DNA of 64,000 nt from Nonomuraea maritima (GCF_900100395.1 NZ_FNFB01000003.1:1-64000), one strand, 5' to 3'; shown: positions 17,957 to 27,899, counted from the stretch's first letter. Program-made: numbers and translations. The notes: generated by a model not told the origin, from the sequence alone.

Positions 17957-18865
17957 GTGACGCTTGACCAGATCAGAGCTTTCGTCGCGGTGGCCGAGGA
18001 ACTCCACTTCGGCCGCGCCGCCGCCCGGCTGCGCATGACGCAGCCCCCGCTCAGCCGGCACATCCAGAAGCTGGAGCGGGCGGTGGGCGTGACCCTGCTG
18101 GAACGTGACAACCGCCGGGTCGTCCTCACCGACGCCGGCCGGGGCTTCCTGGAGGACGCGCGCCGCATGCTGTCGCTCGTCGACACCGCCGGCGACCGGG
18201 CCCGCCGGATCGCCGGCGGCGCGGCCGGCACCGTACGGCTCGGGTTCACCGCCGTCTCGGCCATCAGCATGCTCGGCGCGCTGCTGCGCCGGCTGTCGGA
18301 GGAACTGCCGGACATCGACGTGCTCCTGCACGAGCGGGTGACCGACGGCCAGGTCGAGGGCCTGCTGCGCGGGGAGCTCGACCTGGGGCTCGCCCGCCCG
18401 CCGTTCGACGTCGCCACGCTCGACTCCCGCGTCGTCTTCCGCGAGGCGCTGTGCGCGGCGGTGCCCGAGGGCCACCCCCTGGCCCGGCTCGGCCGCCCCC
18501 TCACGCCCGGCGACTTCGCAGGCCTGCCCGTGATCGGCTACCACCCCGGCCAGGCGCGCTACTTCCACGAGCTGACCGTCCGGTTCCTCGCCAACGCCCA
18601 CCCCAGGATCGAGCAGCAGGTGCACCAGATCCTCACCGCCGTGCTGCTCGTGGCGGCCGGGCGAGGCGTCGCGCTGGTGCCCGCCAGCGCCCGCTCCCTC
18701 GGCATCGAGGGCATCGCGTTCTGCGACCTCGTACGCGGCGGCGGCGACCCCCTCCACGAGGGAGCCGCGGGGGAGCCCGTCGAGCTGCACGTCATCTGGG
18801 ATCGCAACTCCACCAACCCGGCCCTCGCGCGCGTGCTGGAACTGCTGCCCGACCGGGAGGCCTGA
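17957..18865 (+). CDS. LysR-family transcriptional regulator of hexarate catabolism
   Basis: A 302-aa regulator with an N-terminal LysR winged helix (about 1-60; [23 protein letters not shown] split by the turn, then Q-P-P-L-S-R-H-I-Q) and a C-terminal substrate-binding fold (about 90-290). It is divergent from one glucarate dehydratase gene and about 140 bp upstream of the KdgD/GudD pair, so it probably activates both arms in response to a sugar diacid. Three possible starts (TTG 17945, GTG 17954, GTG 17957) lie close together without a ribosome binding site. GTG 17957 gives the usual V/M-T-L-D-Q-I-R beginning. Confidence 0.85.
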   Translation: MTLDQIRAFVAVAEELHFGRAAARLRMTQPPLSRHIQKLERAVGVTLLERDNRRVVLTDAGRGFLEDARRMLSLVDTAGDRARRIAGGAAGTVRLGFTAVSAISMLGALLRRLSEELPDIDVLLHERVTDGQVEGLLRGELDLGLARPPFDVATLDSRVVFREALCAAVPEGHPLARLGRPLTPGDFAGLPVIGYHPGQARYFHELTVRFLANAHPRIEQQVHQILTAVLLVAAGRGVALVPASARSLGIEGIAFCDLVRGGGDPLHEGAAGEPVELHVIWDRNSTNPALARVLELLPDREA

Positions 18866-19004
18866 CGATGCTCAGGCGGCATCGCCGGATACAGAATCGC
18901 ACTTGGACAGGAATCGCCGCGGCTTCCTAGCCTGGCGATCGTCAGACCTTACCGGCACTGTGGGGGAGTCCCGAGCCCGCATGTCACGACAAGGAGCGCC
19001 CGCC

Positions 19005-19919
19005 ATGCCCGCCTACACCCCACAGGAACTCGCCGCGCAGCTCAGGAGCGGACTGCTGTCCTTCCCCGTCACGCACTTCACCGACGACCTCGAGTTCGAC
19101 GAACCCCGCTACCGCGAGCACCTGGCGTGGCTGAGCGGCTACCCGGTGGCGGGCCTGTTCGCGGCCGGAGGCACGGGTGAGGGCTTCTCGCTGACGCCGT
19201 CCGAGATCGACCGGGTCGTCCGCGCGGCGGTCAGCGAGGTGGGCGGCCGGGTGCCCGTGATGGCCCCCGCCACCGGCGGCACCGCGAACGCGGTGGCGCA
19301 GGCCCGCGCGGCCGAGGAGGCCGGCGCGGACGGCCTGCTGCTCATGCCGCCCTACCTGACCGAGGCGGGCCAGGCGGGGCTGGTCGAGCATGTCTCGGCG
19401 GTGTGCCGCGCCACCGGCCTCGGCGTCGTCGTCTACAGCCGGTCGAACGCGATCCTCACCGACCGCTCGGTGCAGATCCTGGCCGAGCGGAACCCGACGC
19501 TCATCGGCTTCAAGGACGGCGTCGGCAACATCGAGAGCCTCACCCGCATCTACGCCACCGTCGGCGACCGCCTGGCCTACATCGGCGGCCTGCCCACCGC
19601 CGAGACGTTCGCCCTGCCGCTCCTCCAGCTCGGCATGAGCACGTACTCCTCGGCCATCTTCAACTTCGTGCCGCAGTACGCGCTCGACTTCTACGCCGAC
19701 GTCCGGGCCCAGGACCGCGCGGCGGTCTACCGCCGCATCAGGGAGTTCGTGCTTCCCTACCTCGACATCCGCGACCGGATGAAGGGCTACGCCGTCTCGA
19801 TCATCAAAGCGGGCCTGGCCGCCGTCGGGCGTCCGGCCGGACCGGTGCGGCCGCCGCTGCAGAACCTCACCGAGGGCGAGCTCGCCGACCTCACCGCCCT
19901 CATCCACAAGATCAGCTAG
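19005..19919 (+). CDS. kdgD: 5-dehydro-4-deoxyglucarate dehydratase
   Basis: A 304-aa class I aldolase-fold (DapA superfamily) enzyme that dehydrates and decarboxylates 5-dehydro-4-deoxyglucarate to 2,5-dioxopentanoate (alpha-ketoglutarate semialdehyde). It has the substrate-carboxylate loop G-G-T-G-E-G near residue 55, the catalytic Tyr in V-V-Y-S-R-S-N and the Schiff-base Lys in [15 protein letters not shown] and F-K-D-G distinguish KdgD from DapA. ATG at 19005 follows AAGGAG at 8 nt; an in-frame ATG at 18981 lies before that site. Its TAG stop overlaps the ribosome binding site of gudD, so the two are co-expressed. It takes the product of all three dehydratases in this cluster. The following enzyme, a semialdehyde dehydrogenase, is not in the window. 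Confidence 0.92.
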   Translation: MPAYTPQELAAQLRSGLLSFPVTHFTDDLEFDEPRYREHLAWLSGYPVAGLFAAGGTGEGFSLTPSEIDRVVRAAVSEVGGRVPVMAPATGGTANAVAQARAAEEAGADGLLLMPPYLTEAGQAGLVEHVSAVCRATGLGVVVYSRSNAILTDRSVQILAERNPTLIGFKDGVGNIESLTRIYATVGDRLAYIGGLPTAETFALPLLQLGMSTYSSAIFNFVPQYALDFYADVRAQDRAAVYRRIREFVLPYLDIRDRMKGYAVSIIKAGLAAVGRPAGPVRPPLQNLTEGELADLTALIHKIS

Positions 19920-19928
19920 GAGCCCCCG

Positions 19929-21254
19929 GTGCCGCCCACCATCGAGCGCGTCGAGGTCGTCCCCGTCGCCGGGCACGACAGCATGCTGCTCAACCTCAGC
20001 GGCGCGCACGCGCCGTTCTTCACCCGCAACGTCGTCATCACCACCGACTCCGACGGCCGCACCGGACTCGGCGAGGCGCCCGGCGGTGAGGCGATCCGGC
20101 GCACCGTCGAGGAGGCGGCCGAGCTGCTGATCGGCCGGCCCGTGGCCCGCCGCCGCAGCCTGCTGCGCGCCGTCGCCGAACGGTACGCCTCCCGCGACGC
20201 CGGCGGGCGCGGGCAGCAGACGTACGACCTGCGCACCACCGTGCACGCCGTCGCCGGCCTCGAGTCGACCCTGCTCGACCTGCACGGCCAGCACCTCGGC
20301 GTGCCGGTGGCCGAACTGCTCGGCGAGGGCCGGCAGCGCGACCGCGTGCCCGTGCTCGGCTACCTGTTCTACGTCGGCGACCCCTGCAGGACCGACCTTC
20401 CTTACGTGGTCGACGACGTGTTCCCTGACGACCGCTGGTCGCGGCTGCGCCGCGCCGAGGCGCTCACCCCCGACGCCGTGGTGGCGCTGGCCGTGGCCGC
20501 CCAGCAGCGGTACGGCTTCACGGACTTCAAGCTCAAGGGCGGCGTGCTGGCCGGTGAGGACGAGGTCGAGACCGTCCGGGCGCTCGCGAGCCGCTTCCCC
20601 GAGGCCAGGATCACGCTCGACCCGAACGGCGGCTGGCCGCTGGGCGAGGCGATCAGGCTGTGCCGCGGGCTCGGCGGCGTGCTCGCCTACGCCGAGGACC
20701 CGTGCGGGGCCGAGGGCCGCTTCTCCGGGCGCGAGACGATGGCCGAGTTCCGCCGGGCCACCGGCCTGCCGACCGCCACCAACATGATCGCCACCGACTG
20801 GCGCGAGCTGGCCCACGCCGTACGGTCGGACGCCGTGGACATCCCGCTCGCCGACCCGCACTTCTGGACGATGGCCGGCTCGGTACGCGTCGCCCAGCTC
20901 TGCCACGACTTCGGGCTGACCTGGGGCTCGCACTCCAACAACCACTTCGACATCTCGCTGGCGATGTTCACGCACGTCGGCGCGGCCGCCCCGGGCGAGA
21001 TCACGGCGCTCGACACCCACTGGATCTGGCAGGAAGGCCAGGCGCTCACCACGCGGCCGTTCCGGATCACCGGCGGCGGCATCGACGTGCCCGACACGCC
21101 TGGGCTGGGCGTCGAGCTCGACCGCGACGCCCTCGCCGCGGCCCACGAGCTCTACCTCGCCCACGGGCTCGGCGCCCGCGACGACGCCGTGGCCATGAGC
21201 TACCTCGTCCCCGGCTGGACGTTCGACCCGAAGCGGCCCTGCCTCGTCCGCTGA
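19929..21254 (+). CDS. gudD: Glucarate dehydratase, copy 2 (canonical GudD)
   Basis: A 441-aa enolase-superfamily enzyme very like E. coli GudD, converting D-glucarate to 5-dehydro-4-deoxy-D-glucarate. It has F-K-L-K-G-G (catalytic K-x-K), L-D-P-N-G-G-W (metal Asp), Y-A-E-D-P (metal Glu), A-T-N-M-I-A-T (metal Asn), [11 protein letters not shown] (catalytic His) and A-L-D-T-H. Length matches the family. GTG at 19929 has AGGAG at 19918-19922 overlapping the kdgD stop, so translation is coupled to kdgD. Together kdgD and gudD give two consecutive steps. It ends 8 bp from the convergent DUF72 gene. Confidence 0.93.
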   Translation: MPPTIERVEVVPVAGHDSMLLNLSGAHAPFFTRNVVITTDSDGRTGLGEAPGGEAIRRTVEEAAELLIGRPVARRRSLLRAVAERYASRDAGGRGQQTYDLRTTVHAVAGLESTLLDLHGQHLGVPVAELLGEGRQRDRVPVLGYLFYVGDPCRTDLPYVVDDVFPDDRWSRLRRAEALTPDAVVALAVAAQQRYGFTDFKLKGGVLAGEDEVETVRALASRFPEARITLDPNGGWPLGEAIRLCRGLGGVLAYAEDPCGAEGRFSGRETMAEFRRATGLPTATNMIATDWRELAHAVRSDAVDIPLADPHFWTMAGSVRVAQLCHDFGLTWGSHSNNHFDISLAMFTHVGAAAPGEITALDTHWIWQEGQALTTRPFRITGGGIDVPDTPGLGVELDRDALAAAHELYLAHGLGARDDAVAMSYLVPGWTFDPKRPCLVR

Positions 21255-21261
21255 GCCCTGC

Positions 21262-22122
21262 TCAGAAGAGGGTCAGCGGCGGCTCCTCCGCCGCGGCGAC
21301 CGGCTCAGGGAGCGGGGCGAGCCCGGGCAGGCCGGCACGCACCTCGTCGTGGAAGCGGCGGGCGAGCGCGGGGGCGTCGGCGTTGTCCGGCGTGTGCACG
21401 AACACGGTCGGGGAGCGGCCCTCGCGCAGCCACTCCGTGACCGTGTCCACCCACGGCCGCCAGCCCTCGGCCGTCAGCTCCTCGGCGTCGCGCCCGAGGT
21501 AGCGGACGATCGGGTGGCCGGTCAGGGCCCGCGTACGCCGCGGCACCCGGGGCTTCTTCACCCACGCGTCACGCTCGGCGTCGCTCGTCGGCGGGCTGCG
21601 GAACAGCACGGTCGTGTCGAACGGCACCCACTCCGCGCCCGCGCCGGCGAGCACGCGTTCGAGCAGGTGCGCGGCGCGCTCGTCGGCGAAGAACGCAGGA
21701 TGGCGCACCTCCACGGCGTAGCGGTGGCCGCGCGGCAGCCTGTTCAGGAACGCGGCCAGCGCGCCGACGTCGGACGGGCCGAACGACCCGGGCAGCTGCA
21801 CCCACAGGGCGTGCAGGCGCGGCCCCAGCGGCTCCATCGCGTCGAGGAACGTGCCCAGCACGTCGTCACCGCCGGTCAGGCGGTGCTCGTGGGTGACGGG
21901 TTTGGGGATCTTGACCACGAAACGGAAGCCGGGGGCGGTCTGCCGGGCCCACGACTCGACGGTCTCGCGCGCCGGGGTCGCGTAGAACGTCGTGTTGCCC
22001 TCGACCGCGTCGCACCAGGAGGCGTAGGCGCGCAGGCGCTCGCCCTGGGAGAGCCGGGCGGGCAGGAAACGCCCCTGCCAGCGCGCGTGCGTCCACATCG
22101 CGCATCCCACATGAAGCCGCAT
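21262..22122 (-). CDS. DUF72 family protein, copy 1
   Basis: A 286-aa protein of the DUF72 (YecE-like) TIM-barrel family. The N-terminus carries the W-x10-F-Y-P-like start (M-W-T-H-A-R-W-Q-G-R-F-L-P), then V-E-G-N-T-T-F-Y-A-T-P, F-V-V-K-I-P-K-P-V-T-H, L-W-V-Q-L-P and V-E-V-R-H-P-A-F-F, all usual for the family. No function is established for DUF72. ATG at 22122 has TAGCGT 7 nt upstream (22130-22135, minus strand), so it is leaderless, back to back with the nadK promoter. A second DUF72 gene lies at 30661. Confidence 0.8.
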   Translation of the reverse strand: MRLHVGCAMWTHARWQGRFLPARLSQGERLRAYASWCDAVEGNTTFYATPARETVESWARQTAPGFRFVVKIPKPVTHEHRLTGGDDVLGTFLDAMEPLGPRLHALWVQLPGSFGPSDVGALAAFLNRLPRGHRYAVEVRHPAFFADERAAHLLERVLAGAGAEWVPFDTTVLFRSPPTSDAERDAWVKKPRVPRRTRALTGHPIVRYLGRDAEELTAEGWRPWVDTVTEWLREGRSPTVFVHTPDNADAPALARRFHDEVRAGLPGLAPLPEPVAAAEEPPLTLF

Positions 22123-22129
22123 GACGCCG

Positions 22130-22204
22130 ACGCTATCGAAGCCCGCGCCCGTCGCGCGCACGGGACATACCGGGGCCATCGCCACCGCGGGGGCCACGTA
22201 GGCT
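22130..22204. promoter_or_regulatory. Divergent leaderless -10 boxes for DUF72 and nadK
   Basis: TAGCGT on the minus strand (22130-22135) is 7 nt before ATG 22122. TAGGCT on the plus strand (22199-22204) is 7 nt before ATG 22212. Neither gene has a ribosome binding site. Confidence 0.5.
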
Positions 22205-22211
22205 TGGGCGC

Positions 22212-23069
22212 ATGGGCATGGTCGGGACGGTCGGGCTGGTGCTACACCCTCGCCGCGACTCCAAGAAGGCGATCGACACCATCCTGCGGTGGGCCGTCGA
22301 GAAACGGGTCACCGTGCTGGGCCTGCACGACGAGGTCGGGCGCATCGACTGCACGGCGGTGGCGGTCGACGCCGCGACGCTCGTGGAGCGCGCCGACCTG
22401 CTCGTCGGCATCGGCGGCGACGGCACGATGCTGCGCACCATGCGCCTGATCGCCGGGCGGCCGACGCCCATCCTGGGGGTCAACCTCGGACGGCTCGGGT
22501 TCCTCGCCGAGATCGACGTCGACGAGCTGGAGCAGACGCTGTCGGCCATCGACGCCCACGCGTACACGATCGAGCCGCGCATGGCGATCCGCGCCACCGT
22601 CGGGGGCGCGGAGGTGACCGCGTTCAACGACATCGCGCTCGTCCGCATCCCGGGGGAGGGGCTCGCCGGGGTGACGGTCACCCCGGCAGGAAGCCCCTTC
22701 GTCCGGTACGCCGCCGACGCCGTGATCGTGGCCACCTCCACCGGGTCCACCGCCTACAGCTTCTCGGCCGGCGGGCCGCTGGTCTCGCCCCGCGTCGAGG
22801 CGGTGCTCGTGGTGGCCGCGGCCGCTCACTCGGCGTTCAACCGGGCGCTGGTGCTGCCCGCCGACGAGGAGGTCGCCCTCCAGGTGGGGCCGACGAACGG
22901 GCGCCTGGCGGTCGAGGTCGACGGCAACGTGGTCGGCCACCTGTCACCTGGCGACCGCATCACCGTGAAGGCCTGGCCGGGCGCGGCCAAGGTGGTCCGG
23001 CTCGGCACCACCTTCTACGAACGCGCCCGCCGCAAGCTCCGCGTCGACGGCGGCGTCGACCCCTGCTGA
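22212..23069 (+). CDS. nadK: NAD kinase
   Basis: A 285-aa cytoplasmic kinase that makes NADP from NAD and ATP or polyphosphate. It has the hallmark G-I-G-G-D-G-T-M-L-R motif near residue 70 with the catalytic Asp, the G-V-N-L-G-R-L-G-F-L-A-E stretch near 90, F-N-D-I-A-L (N-E/D motif) and the glycine-rich A-T-S-T-G-S-T-A-Y-S-F-S-A-G-G-P near 175. Full family length. The start is leaderless (TAGGCT plus 7 nt). In many actinobacteria nadK sits with tlyA and recN; here it stands alone between unrelated genes and may be a second copy. It is followed by a strong hairpin. Confidence 0.93.
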   Translation: MGMVGTVGLVLHPRRDSKKAIDTILRWAVEKRVTVLGLHDEVGRIDCTAVAVDAATLVERADLLVGIGGDGTMLRTMRLIAGRPTPILGVNLGRLGFLAEIDVDELEQTLSAIDAHAYTIEPRMAIRATVGGAEVTAFNDIALVRIPGEGLAGVTVTPAGSPFVRYAADAVIVATSTGSTAYSFSAGGPLVSPRVEAVLVVAAAAHSAFNRALVLPADEEVALQVGPTNGRLAVEVDGNVVGHLSPGDRITVKAWPGAAKVVRLGTTFYERARRKLRVDGGVDPC

Positions 23070-23097
23070 CCGCGCGCCACCCGGACCTGGAAAAACG

Positions 23098-23128
23098 GAA
23101 CCGGCCCGGATGGCGTCCGGGCCGGTTC
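23098..23128. terminator. Bidirectional terminator between nadK and the metallophosphoesterase gene
   Basis: Perfect 13-bp stem (23098-23110 with 23116-23128), 5-nt loop TGGCG. On the minus strand it is followed by CGTTTTTCC, so it is a good intrinsic terminator for the metallophosphoesterase gene. It also lies 29 nt after the nadK stop. Confidence 0.85.
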
Positions 23129-23151
23129 TGTGGGGGTGCGGTGGAGGTGCG

Positions 23152-26100
23152 TTACGGCGCGGTGACCCCGTCGAGGACGCTCACCGCGTCGCTGCCCGGC
23201 GTGACGACGAGCTTGCGGGTGAGCGTGTAGGAGCCGCCCGCCGGCACGTCGACGTTGAACCGGCTCATCACCCAGTTGCCCGCGGCGTACACGTCGAAGG
23301 CGTCGGACGGCGTGCCGTACACGAGGCCGAAGACCTGCGGATCGGTGCCGGTCATGCCGAAGTACGGCTTGGTCGGCTTGTACTCCGCCGTCGCGCCCGC
23401 CGGCACGATGCCGGCGCCCGGGATGACGCTGGCCTGGCCGGCCGCGTCGTGGTCCATCGCGTCGCCGGTCCACACGTTGAGCGGGGCCGAGCCGGAGTTG
23501 CTCAGTTCCGTCGAGACCGTGGCGAAGTCGTCGCCCGGCTTCAGCGTGTACGTCGTCGTCGCCGTCAGGCCCGTGAAGCCCTTGACCGGCCCGGACACCT
23601 GAACGACGGCCTGGTCACCGGTCGCCTGGACGATCTTGACGTCGGTGGCCGCCACCGACCGGATGTCCCACGCGCTGGTGCCGGTCGGCTGGGCAGCCGA
23701 CACGTAGGGCAGGTTGATCCAGTCGAACTGGTCGGCCATGCCGCGGACGGCGAGGTCGACCGGCTTGCCGCGGGTGCCGCCGGACAGCTGCGAGTCGTTG
23801 TACGCGTCGGCGATCGCCATCGAGAGCTTGTCGTTCTCGAGCATGACGTCACCGGGGCCCGCCTCGACCAGACCCGAGCCGATCTGCTTGCCGTAGCTCG
23901 CCTCGACCGTGACCGGGCTGAGCTCGACGTCGGCGCCGCCGCTGCCGGCCGCCGGGACGGTGACCTTGCCGGTCGCCGTCTGGTAGCCGACCTTGGACAC
24001 CCGGACGTCGTACTCGCCGGCCGGGGCCTTGACGAGGTACGTGCCCTGGGCGTCGCTGCCCGTGCTCGCGACCGCCGTGCCGGCCTGCTCCAGGACGACC
24101 CGGGCGCCGGGGACGGGCGAGCCGCCCGCGGTGATCGTGCCGGCCGCGCGGGCGGCGTCCGGGACGGTCGTGTCGTGCAGGTCGATCTCGTCGACCCACC
24201 GCGCGATGTTGCCGGTGGGGTCGCCGCCGGACGTCGCGTAGTCGGTCAGGTGGTAGAAGCTGAACTCCTTGGTGGCGCCGGGCGCCATCGAGGCGTCGTA
24301 GTAGAGACCGTCGACGTAGCCGAACCCGCCGACCGCGGCCGGCGTGTCCTGCGCCCACGCGAGAGCGTGGGCGGCCTGGCCGTTCGTGGTGGCCGTGTCG
24401 GCGCCGACGTAGACGTAGTTCCCGGTCCAGCCCGAGGTCTTCAGACCCGGGTTGACGCCGGCGAACCCGGGGATCCTGGCGTTGTCGACCGAGCTGTCGG
24501 GGTCGATCATGTAGTTGAAGTAGCCCTGGTAGGCCGTCGTGCCGGTGTTGGTCAGCTTGACCGTCATCTTCACGATCGGGGCGTCGGGCAGGGTCTCGTA
24601 GCGCACCCGCGCCTTGATCGACGGGTCGGCCCGGTACTGACCGTCGCCGACCACGGCGGCGCCGTCGACCGCGAGGCCGGGCAGGTCGAGCTGGTCGTTC
24701 GGCCGCTCCCACGAGTCGGGCGGCGTCAGGCTCGGACGCAGCAACATCTCGCCCCAGTCGAGAGTCTCGGCGCCGTTGGCGTCGCCCAGCATGAGGTCCG
24801 ACAGCGCGCCCTGGCCCAGACCGCCGGCGCCGTTGTTGCCGCCGACGCCGTTGTCACCGGCGGCGTACGGCGTCACCGACGCCCGGACCTTGTCGTTGGC
24901 CAGGTAGAAGTACTCCTTGCCGTTGACGACGTCCGTGCGCGTGCTGCCGTTGCCGTAGTCCGGCGCGTACGTCGACTTCCCGGCGACCGGGTGGTTCACC
25001 TTGATCAGCTTCAGGTCGGCCTTCGCGCTGCCGGTGGCGCGGACCGTGACGGCGACGGTCGAGCGCTCGTCGGCGATCAGGCCGCGCTTGGCCGCGGTGA
25101 CGGTCCAGGTCGCCGCCGGCAGGCCGATCCGGTAGTGGCCCTTGGCGTCGGTGGTGGTGACGGCGGTGTCCTGGCCGTCGGCGACGGCGGTGACCTTCGC
25201 GCCGGCGATCGCGGCGCCCGTCTCCGGGTCGCTGACCGTGCCGGTCACGGTCGCCCAGCGCTGGGCGGACTCGCCGCCGGGCACGTAGGCGTAGAGGTTG
25301 CCGTCCCAGGTGCCCGTCACGACGGTGTTGCCGCTGACGGCCGGGCCGGCGCCCACCCAGGTGCCGATCTCGTGGCTCCACAGGATCTGGCCGGTGTCGG
25401 TGGCCAGGGCGTAGAACCTGCCGTTGTTCGCGCCGACGAAGAGCGTGTCACCGGCCACGACCGGGCTGGACATGACGCCGCCGTGGTAGATGTCGCCGGG
25501 CAGCGCCCGCTCCCAGAAGACGTTGCCGGTCCTGGCGTCGAGGGCGACGACGGCGCCGCTCGGGAAGCCCATGTAGACGACGCCGTCCTTGACGGCCGCG
25601 GCGCTCGGGGTCGAGCCGCTCGAGACGAGCGAGGAGCGCGGGCTCGTGTACGTCCACAGCGTCTCGCCGGTCTTGGCGTCACGCGCGGCGATGCCGTTGT
25701 TGGCGCCGATGAAGACCTTGCCATCGGCCGCGGTCGGGACGCCGTCCTGCCAGCTGCCGAGTGACTCGGTGCCGGTCCACTTGCGGGCGCCGGTGGCCAG
25801 GTCGTAGGCGAGCACGCGGTCGGCGGTCTGGTTGCCGACGTACACGGTGCCGTCCATGACGGCAGGGGTGCCGTCGCTCATCTGGTTGCCGGACATCGGC
25901 GAGGCCCAGATCTGCTTGCCGGTCCTGGTGTCGAGCGCCTTGAGTACGCCCTGGCTGCCGATGCCGAAGCGGGTCTGGTACGGCCAGAGCACCGTGTGGC
26001 CGGAGACGGCGGGCGAGTAGTAGCCGTAGGTGCGCTGGTTGTTCGGCGCCGGTGCCTCCTCGGGCACGGCCTTCCAGCGCAGCTCGCCCTTCTTGGCGTC

Positions 26101-27870
26101 GACGGCGTAGAGCTCCGAGCCGAGGGTCGGTGCGAGGACCAGGCCGTCACCGTAGGCGAGGCTGCCGTGGATCGACTGCGGCACCTCGTAGTTCCACAGC
26201 TCCTTGCCGTCCTTCAGCCGGACGGCGTGGAGGCGGCTGTTGCCGTCGCCGTTCTCGTCGCGGGTGCCCGCGTAGACGACGCCGTCGTGGATGACCGGCG
26301 ACCCGGTGAGGAAGGTGCCCTCGGTACGGAAGCTCCAGGCCAGCCGGCGGCCTGCCTCCTGCGCCGGAGCGATGCCGGAGTGCGCCGCGTCGCCGTGGTG
26401 CTGGTCCCAGTCGTCCCCGGCGACCGGCTTGAGGCCCGGGCCGTGGGTGAGGGTGAAGTCCGCCGACTTGGTCCAGGTCTTGCCCGCCGCGTCGACCACC
26501 TGCACGTCGACGCGGTGGTCACCGGCCTTCTGCCGGTTGGCGGGAAGGTCGGCCTGCCAGGTGAACTCACCGGTGTGCCGCAGCGGCGACCACTTCTGGT
26601 CGCCGTCGAGCCGGTAGCTCGCCGAGACGACCTCGTCGCCGGTGTCGTAGGCGTTGACCTGGATGCCGGGGAACTTCACGGCCGGCACCGTCGAGCCGGG
26701 CGCGGGGCTGACGATGGTCAGGTGCTCGTTCTCGCCGTACATCCGGAACGGGTTGTCGAAGCCGGGGCCCGCCATGTGGATGTAGCGGAAGCCGCGGGGC
26801 GCGTTGTCGATCGTGTACGAGCTCGACACCGTCTGGATGTGCTTGGCGGTCGAGGCGAACTTCGAGTTCTTCTCGACGTGGTTGGAGTGCTCGTGGCCGA
26901 CCAGGATCAGCTGCGCGTCGTACTTCTCGAGCACGTCACCGAAGGCGTCGTACTCCGACGGCGAGCCGAACGGGACGTTCATCGGCTGGTGCGTGAGGAC
27001 GACCAGCTCGATCTTGTCCTTCTGGTCCTTGCCGAGCGGAACGCTCGCGGCGAGGTCGTCCTGGAGCCAGGCGAGCTCCTCCTCGAACGGGGCCGAGCCG
27101 TTGTTCTCCAGCACCACGAAGTGCCGGTTGCCGTAGTTGAACGAGTACCACTCGGGGCCGACGTTCCTGCGGTAGTTCTCGATCCGCTCCGCGTACGCCG
27201 AGCCGCTCCCGTACTCGTGGTTGCCGACGGCGGGCCACACGCCGACGGCCGACTGCTGGGCGCCGCGACGGTAGGTGTCGAACTGGCCCTGGCTGGCGTC
27301 GTTGGTGAGGTCGCCGCTGACCGCGATGAAGCGCAGGTCGGTGCCCGTGGAGTTGATCTCGCGGATCTGGTCGGGCAGCTGCGCGTTGACGTGCGGGTCG
27401 GCGATGTTGGCCCAGGAGAAGGCGTTGCCGTCGGAGAGCTCGTCACGGACGAGCCCGAAGTCCGCGGTCGCGGTGGCGTCGTCGGCGAGCTCGCCGAGGT
27501 TGGCCCAGAACTTCGGCTCCTTGTACTGGTCCAGGCCGAACCGGTAGCCGCGCGGCTGACTGGCCCACACGATGTCCGTCCTGCGACGGTCGGTGGAGAT
27601 CGTCAGCGAGTAGGAGCCGTCGGCGGCGGTCGTGGTGGCGACCTTGCCGTCGGAGACGCGCACACCGGCCAGGCCGGCCTCGCCGGGGTTGCGCTGCCCG
27701 TCGCCGTTGGCGTCGACGTACACGACGCCGCTGACGGTGGCCTCCGGCGGGTCTATGGCGGCCGCCGCGTACGACGCGAGCGGGCCCCCCACGACGCCGG
27801 CGGCGAGCCCCAGCGTGGTGGTGTACAGGACGACGCGCAGGCGCGCGCGTGTCCAGGTTAACGAGGACAT
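23152..27870 (-). CDS. Secreted metallophosphoesterase with PQQ-like beta-propeller and carboxypeptidase-regulatory-like domains
   Basis: A 1572-aa exported multidomain protein. In order: signal peptide (1 to about 37); SdrD-B/prealbumin-like domain with D-x-N-G-D-G-x-x-N-P-G-E calcium-type loop (45-140); calcineurin-like phosphoesterase (about 150-370) with all metal ligands, D-P-H (158-160), G-D-L-T-N (Asp 187), G-N-H-E (217-219), T-H-Q-P (His 294) and G-H-E-H (326-328); its beta C-terminal domain; PQQ-like propeller repeats (about 480-830, repeating D-G-V-V-Y-x-G and A-L-D-x-x-T-G-x-x-x-W); a carboxypeptidase-regulatory-like domain (about 870-950); a large beta region; and a second regulatory-like domain (about 1260-1350). 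ATG at 27870 follows AAAGGA. It lies 29 bp after hupE on the same strand. Extracellular phosphoester hydrolysis is likely; substrate unknown. Confidence 0.88.
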   Translation of the reverse strand: MSSLTWTRARLRVVLYTTTLGLAAGVVGGPLASYAAAAIDPPEATVSGVVYVDANGDGQRNPGEAGLAGVRVSDGKVATTTAADGSYSLTISTDRRRTDIVWASQPRGYRFGLDQYKEPKFWANLGELADDATATADFGLVRDELSDGNAFSWANIADPHVNAQLPDQIREINSTGTDLRFIAVSGDLTNDASQGQFDTYRRGAQQSAVGVWPAVGNHEYGSGSAYAERIENYRRNVGPEWYSFNYGNRHFVVLENNGSAPFEEELAWLQDDLAASVPLGKDQKDKIELVVLTHQPMNVPFGSPSEYDAFGDVLEKYDAQLILVGHEHSNHVEKNSKFASTAKHIQTVSSSYTIDNAPRGFRYIHMAGPGFDNPFRMYGENEHLTIVSPAPGSTVPAVKFPGIQVNAYDTGDEVVSASYRLDGDQKWSPLRHTGEFTWQADLPANRQKAGDHRVDVQVVDAAGKTWTKSADFTLTHGPGLKPVAGDDWDQHHGDAAHSGIAPAQEAGRRLAWSFRTEGTFLTGSPVIHDGVVYAGTRDENGDGNSRLHAVRLKDGKELWNYEVPQSIHGSLAYGDGLVLAPTLGSELYAVDAKKGELRWKAVPEEAPAPNNQRTYGYYSPAVSGHTVLWPYQTRFGIGSQGVLKALDTRTGKQIWASPMSGNQMSDGTPAVMDGTVYVGNQTADRVLAYDLATGARKWTGTESLGSWQDGVPTAADGKVFIGANNGIAARDAKTGETLWTYTSPRSSLVSSGSTPSAAAVKDGVVYMGFPSGAVVALDARTGNVFWERALPGDIYHGGVMSSPVVAGDTLFVGANNGRFYALATDTGQILWSHEIGTWVGAGPAVSGNTVVTGTWDGNLYAYVPGGESAQRWATVTGTVSDPETGAAIAGAKVTAVADGQDTAVTTTDAKGHYRIGLPAATWTVTAAKRGLIADERSTVAVTVRATGSAKADLKLIKVNHPVAGKSTYAPDYGNGSTRTDVVNGKEYFYLANDKVRASVTPYAAGDNGVGGNNGAGGLGQGALSDLMLGDANGAETLDWGEMLLRPSLTPPDSWERPNDQLDLPGLAVDGAAVVGDGQYRADPSIKARVRYETLPDAPIVKMTVKLTNTGTTAYQGYFNYMIDPDSSVDNARIPGFAGVNPGLKTSGWTGNYVYVGADTATTNGQAAHALAWAQDTPAAVGGFGYVDGLYYDASMAPGATKEFSFYHLTDYATSGGDPTGNIARWVDEIDLHDTTVPDAARAAGTITAGGSPVPGARVVLEQAGTAVASTGSDAQGTYLVKAPAGEYDVRVSKVGYQTATGKVTVPAAGSGGADVELSPVTVEASYGKQIGSGLVEAGPGDVMLENDKLSMAIADAYNDSQLSGGTRGKPVDLAVRGMADQFDWINLPYVSAAQPTGTSAWDIRSVAATDVKIVQATGDQAVVQVSGPVKGFTGLTATTTYTLKPGDDFATVSTELSNSGSAPLNVWTGDAMDHDAAGQASVIPGAGIVPAGATAEYKPTKPYFGMTGTDPQVFGLVYGTPSDAFDVYAAGNWVMSRFNVDVPAGGSYTLTRKLVVTPGSDAVSVLDGVTAP

Positions 27871-27899
27871 CACAATCCTTTTGCGTGGGTGGGTGGGTG

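Noticed and set aside
21251..21265. CTGAGC-CCT-GCTCAG hairpin between gudD and DUF72 as a terminator
   Set aside because: Only 6 bp, a 3-nt loop and no T-run, and it overlaps both stop codons. Too weak to list as a feature.
25996..27861. Long plus-strand open frame opposite the metallophosphoesterase gene
   Set aside because: Low-complexity Val/Gly/Arg/Asp translation typical of the antisense frame of a GC-rich gene. The minus strand has a signal peptide, active-site motifs and a ribosome binding site.
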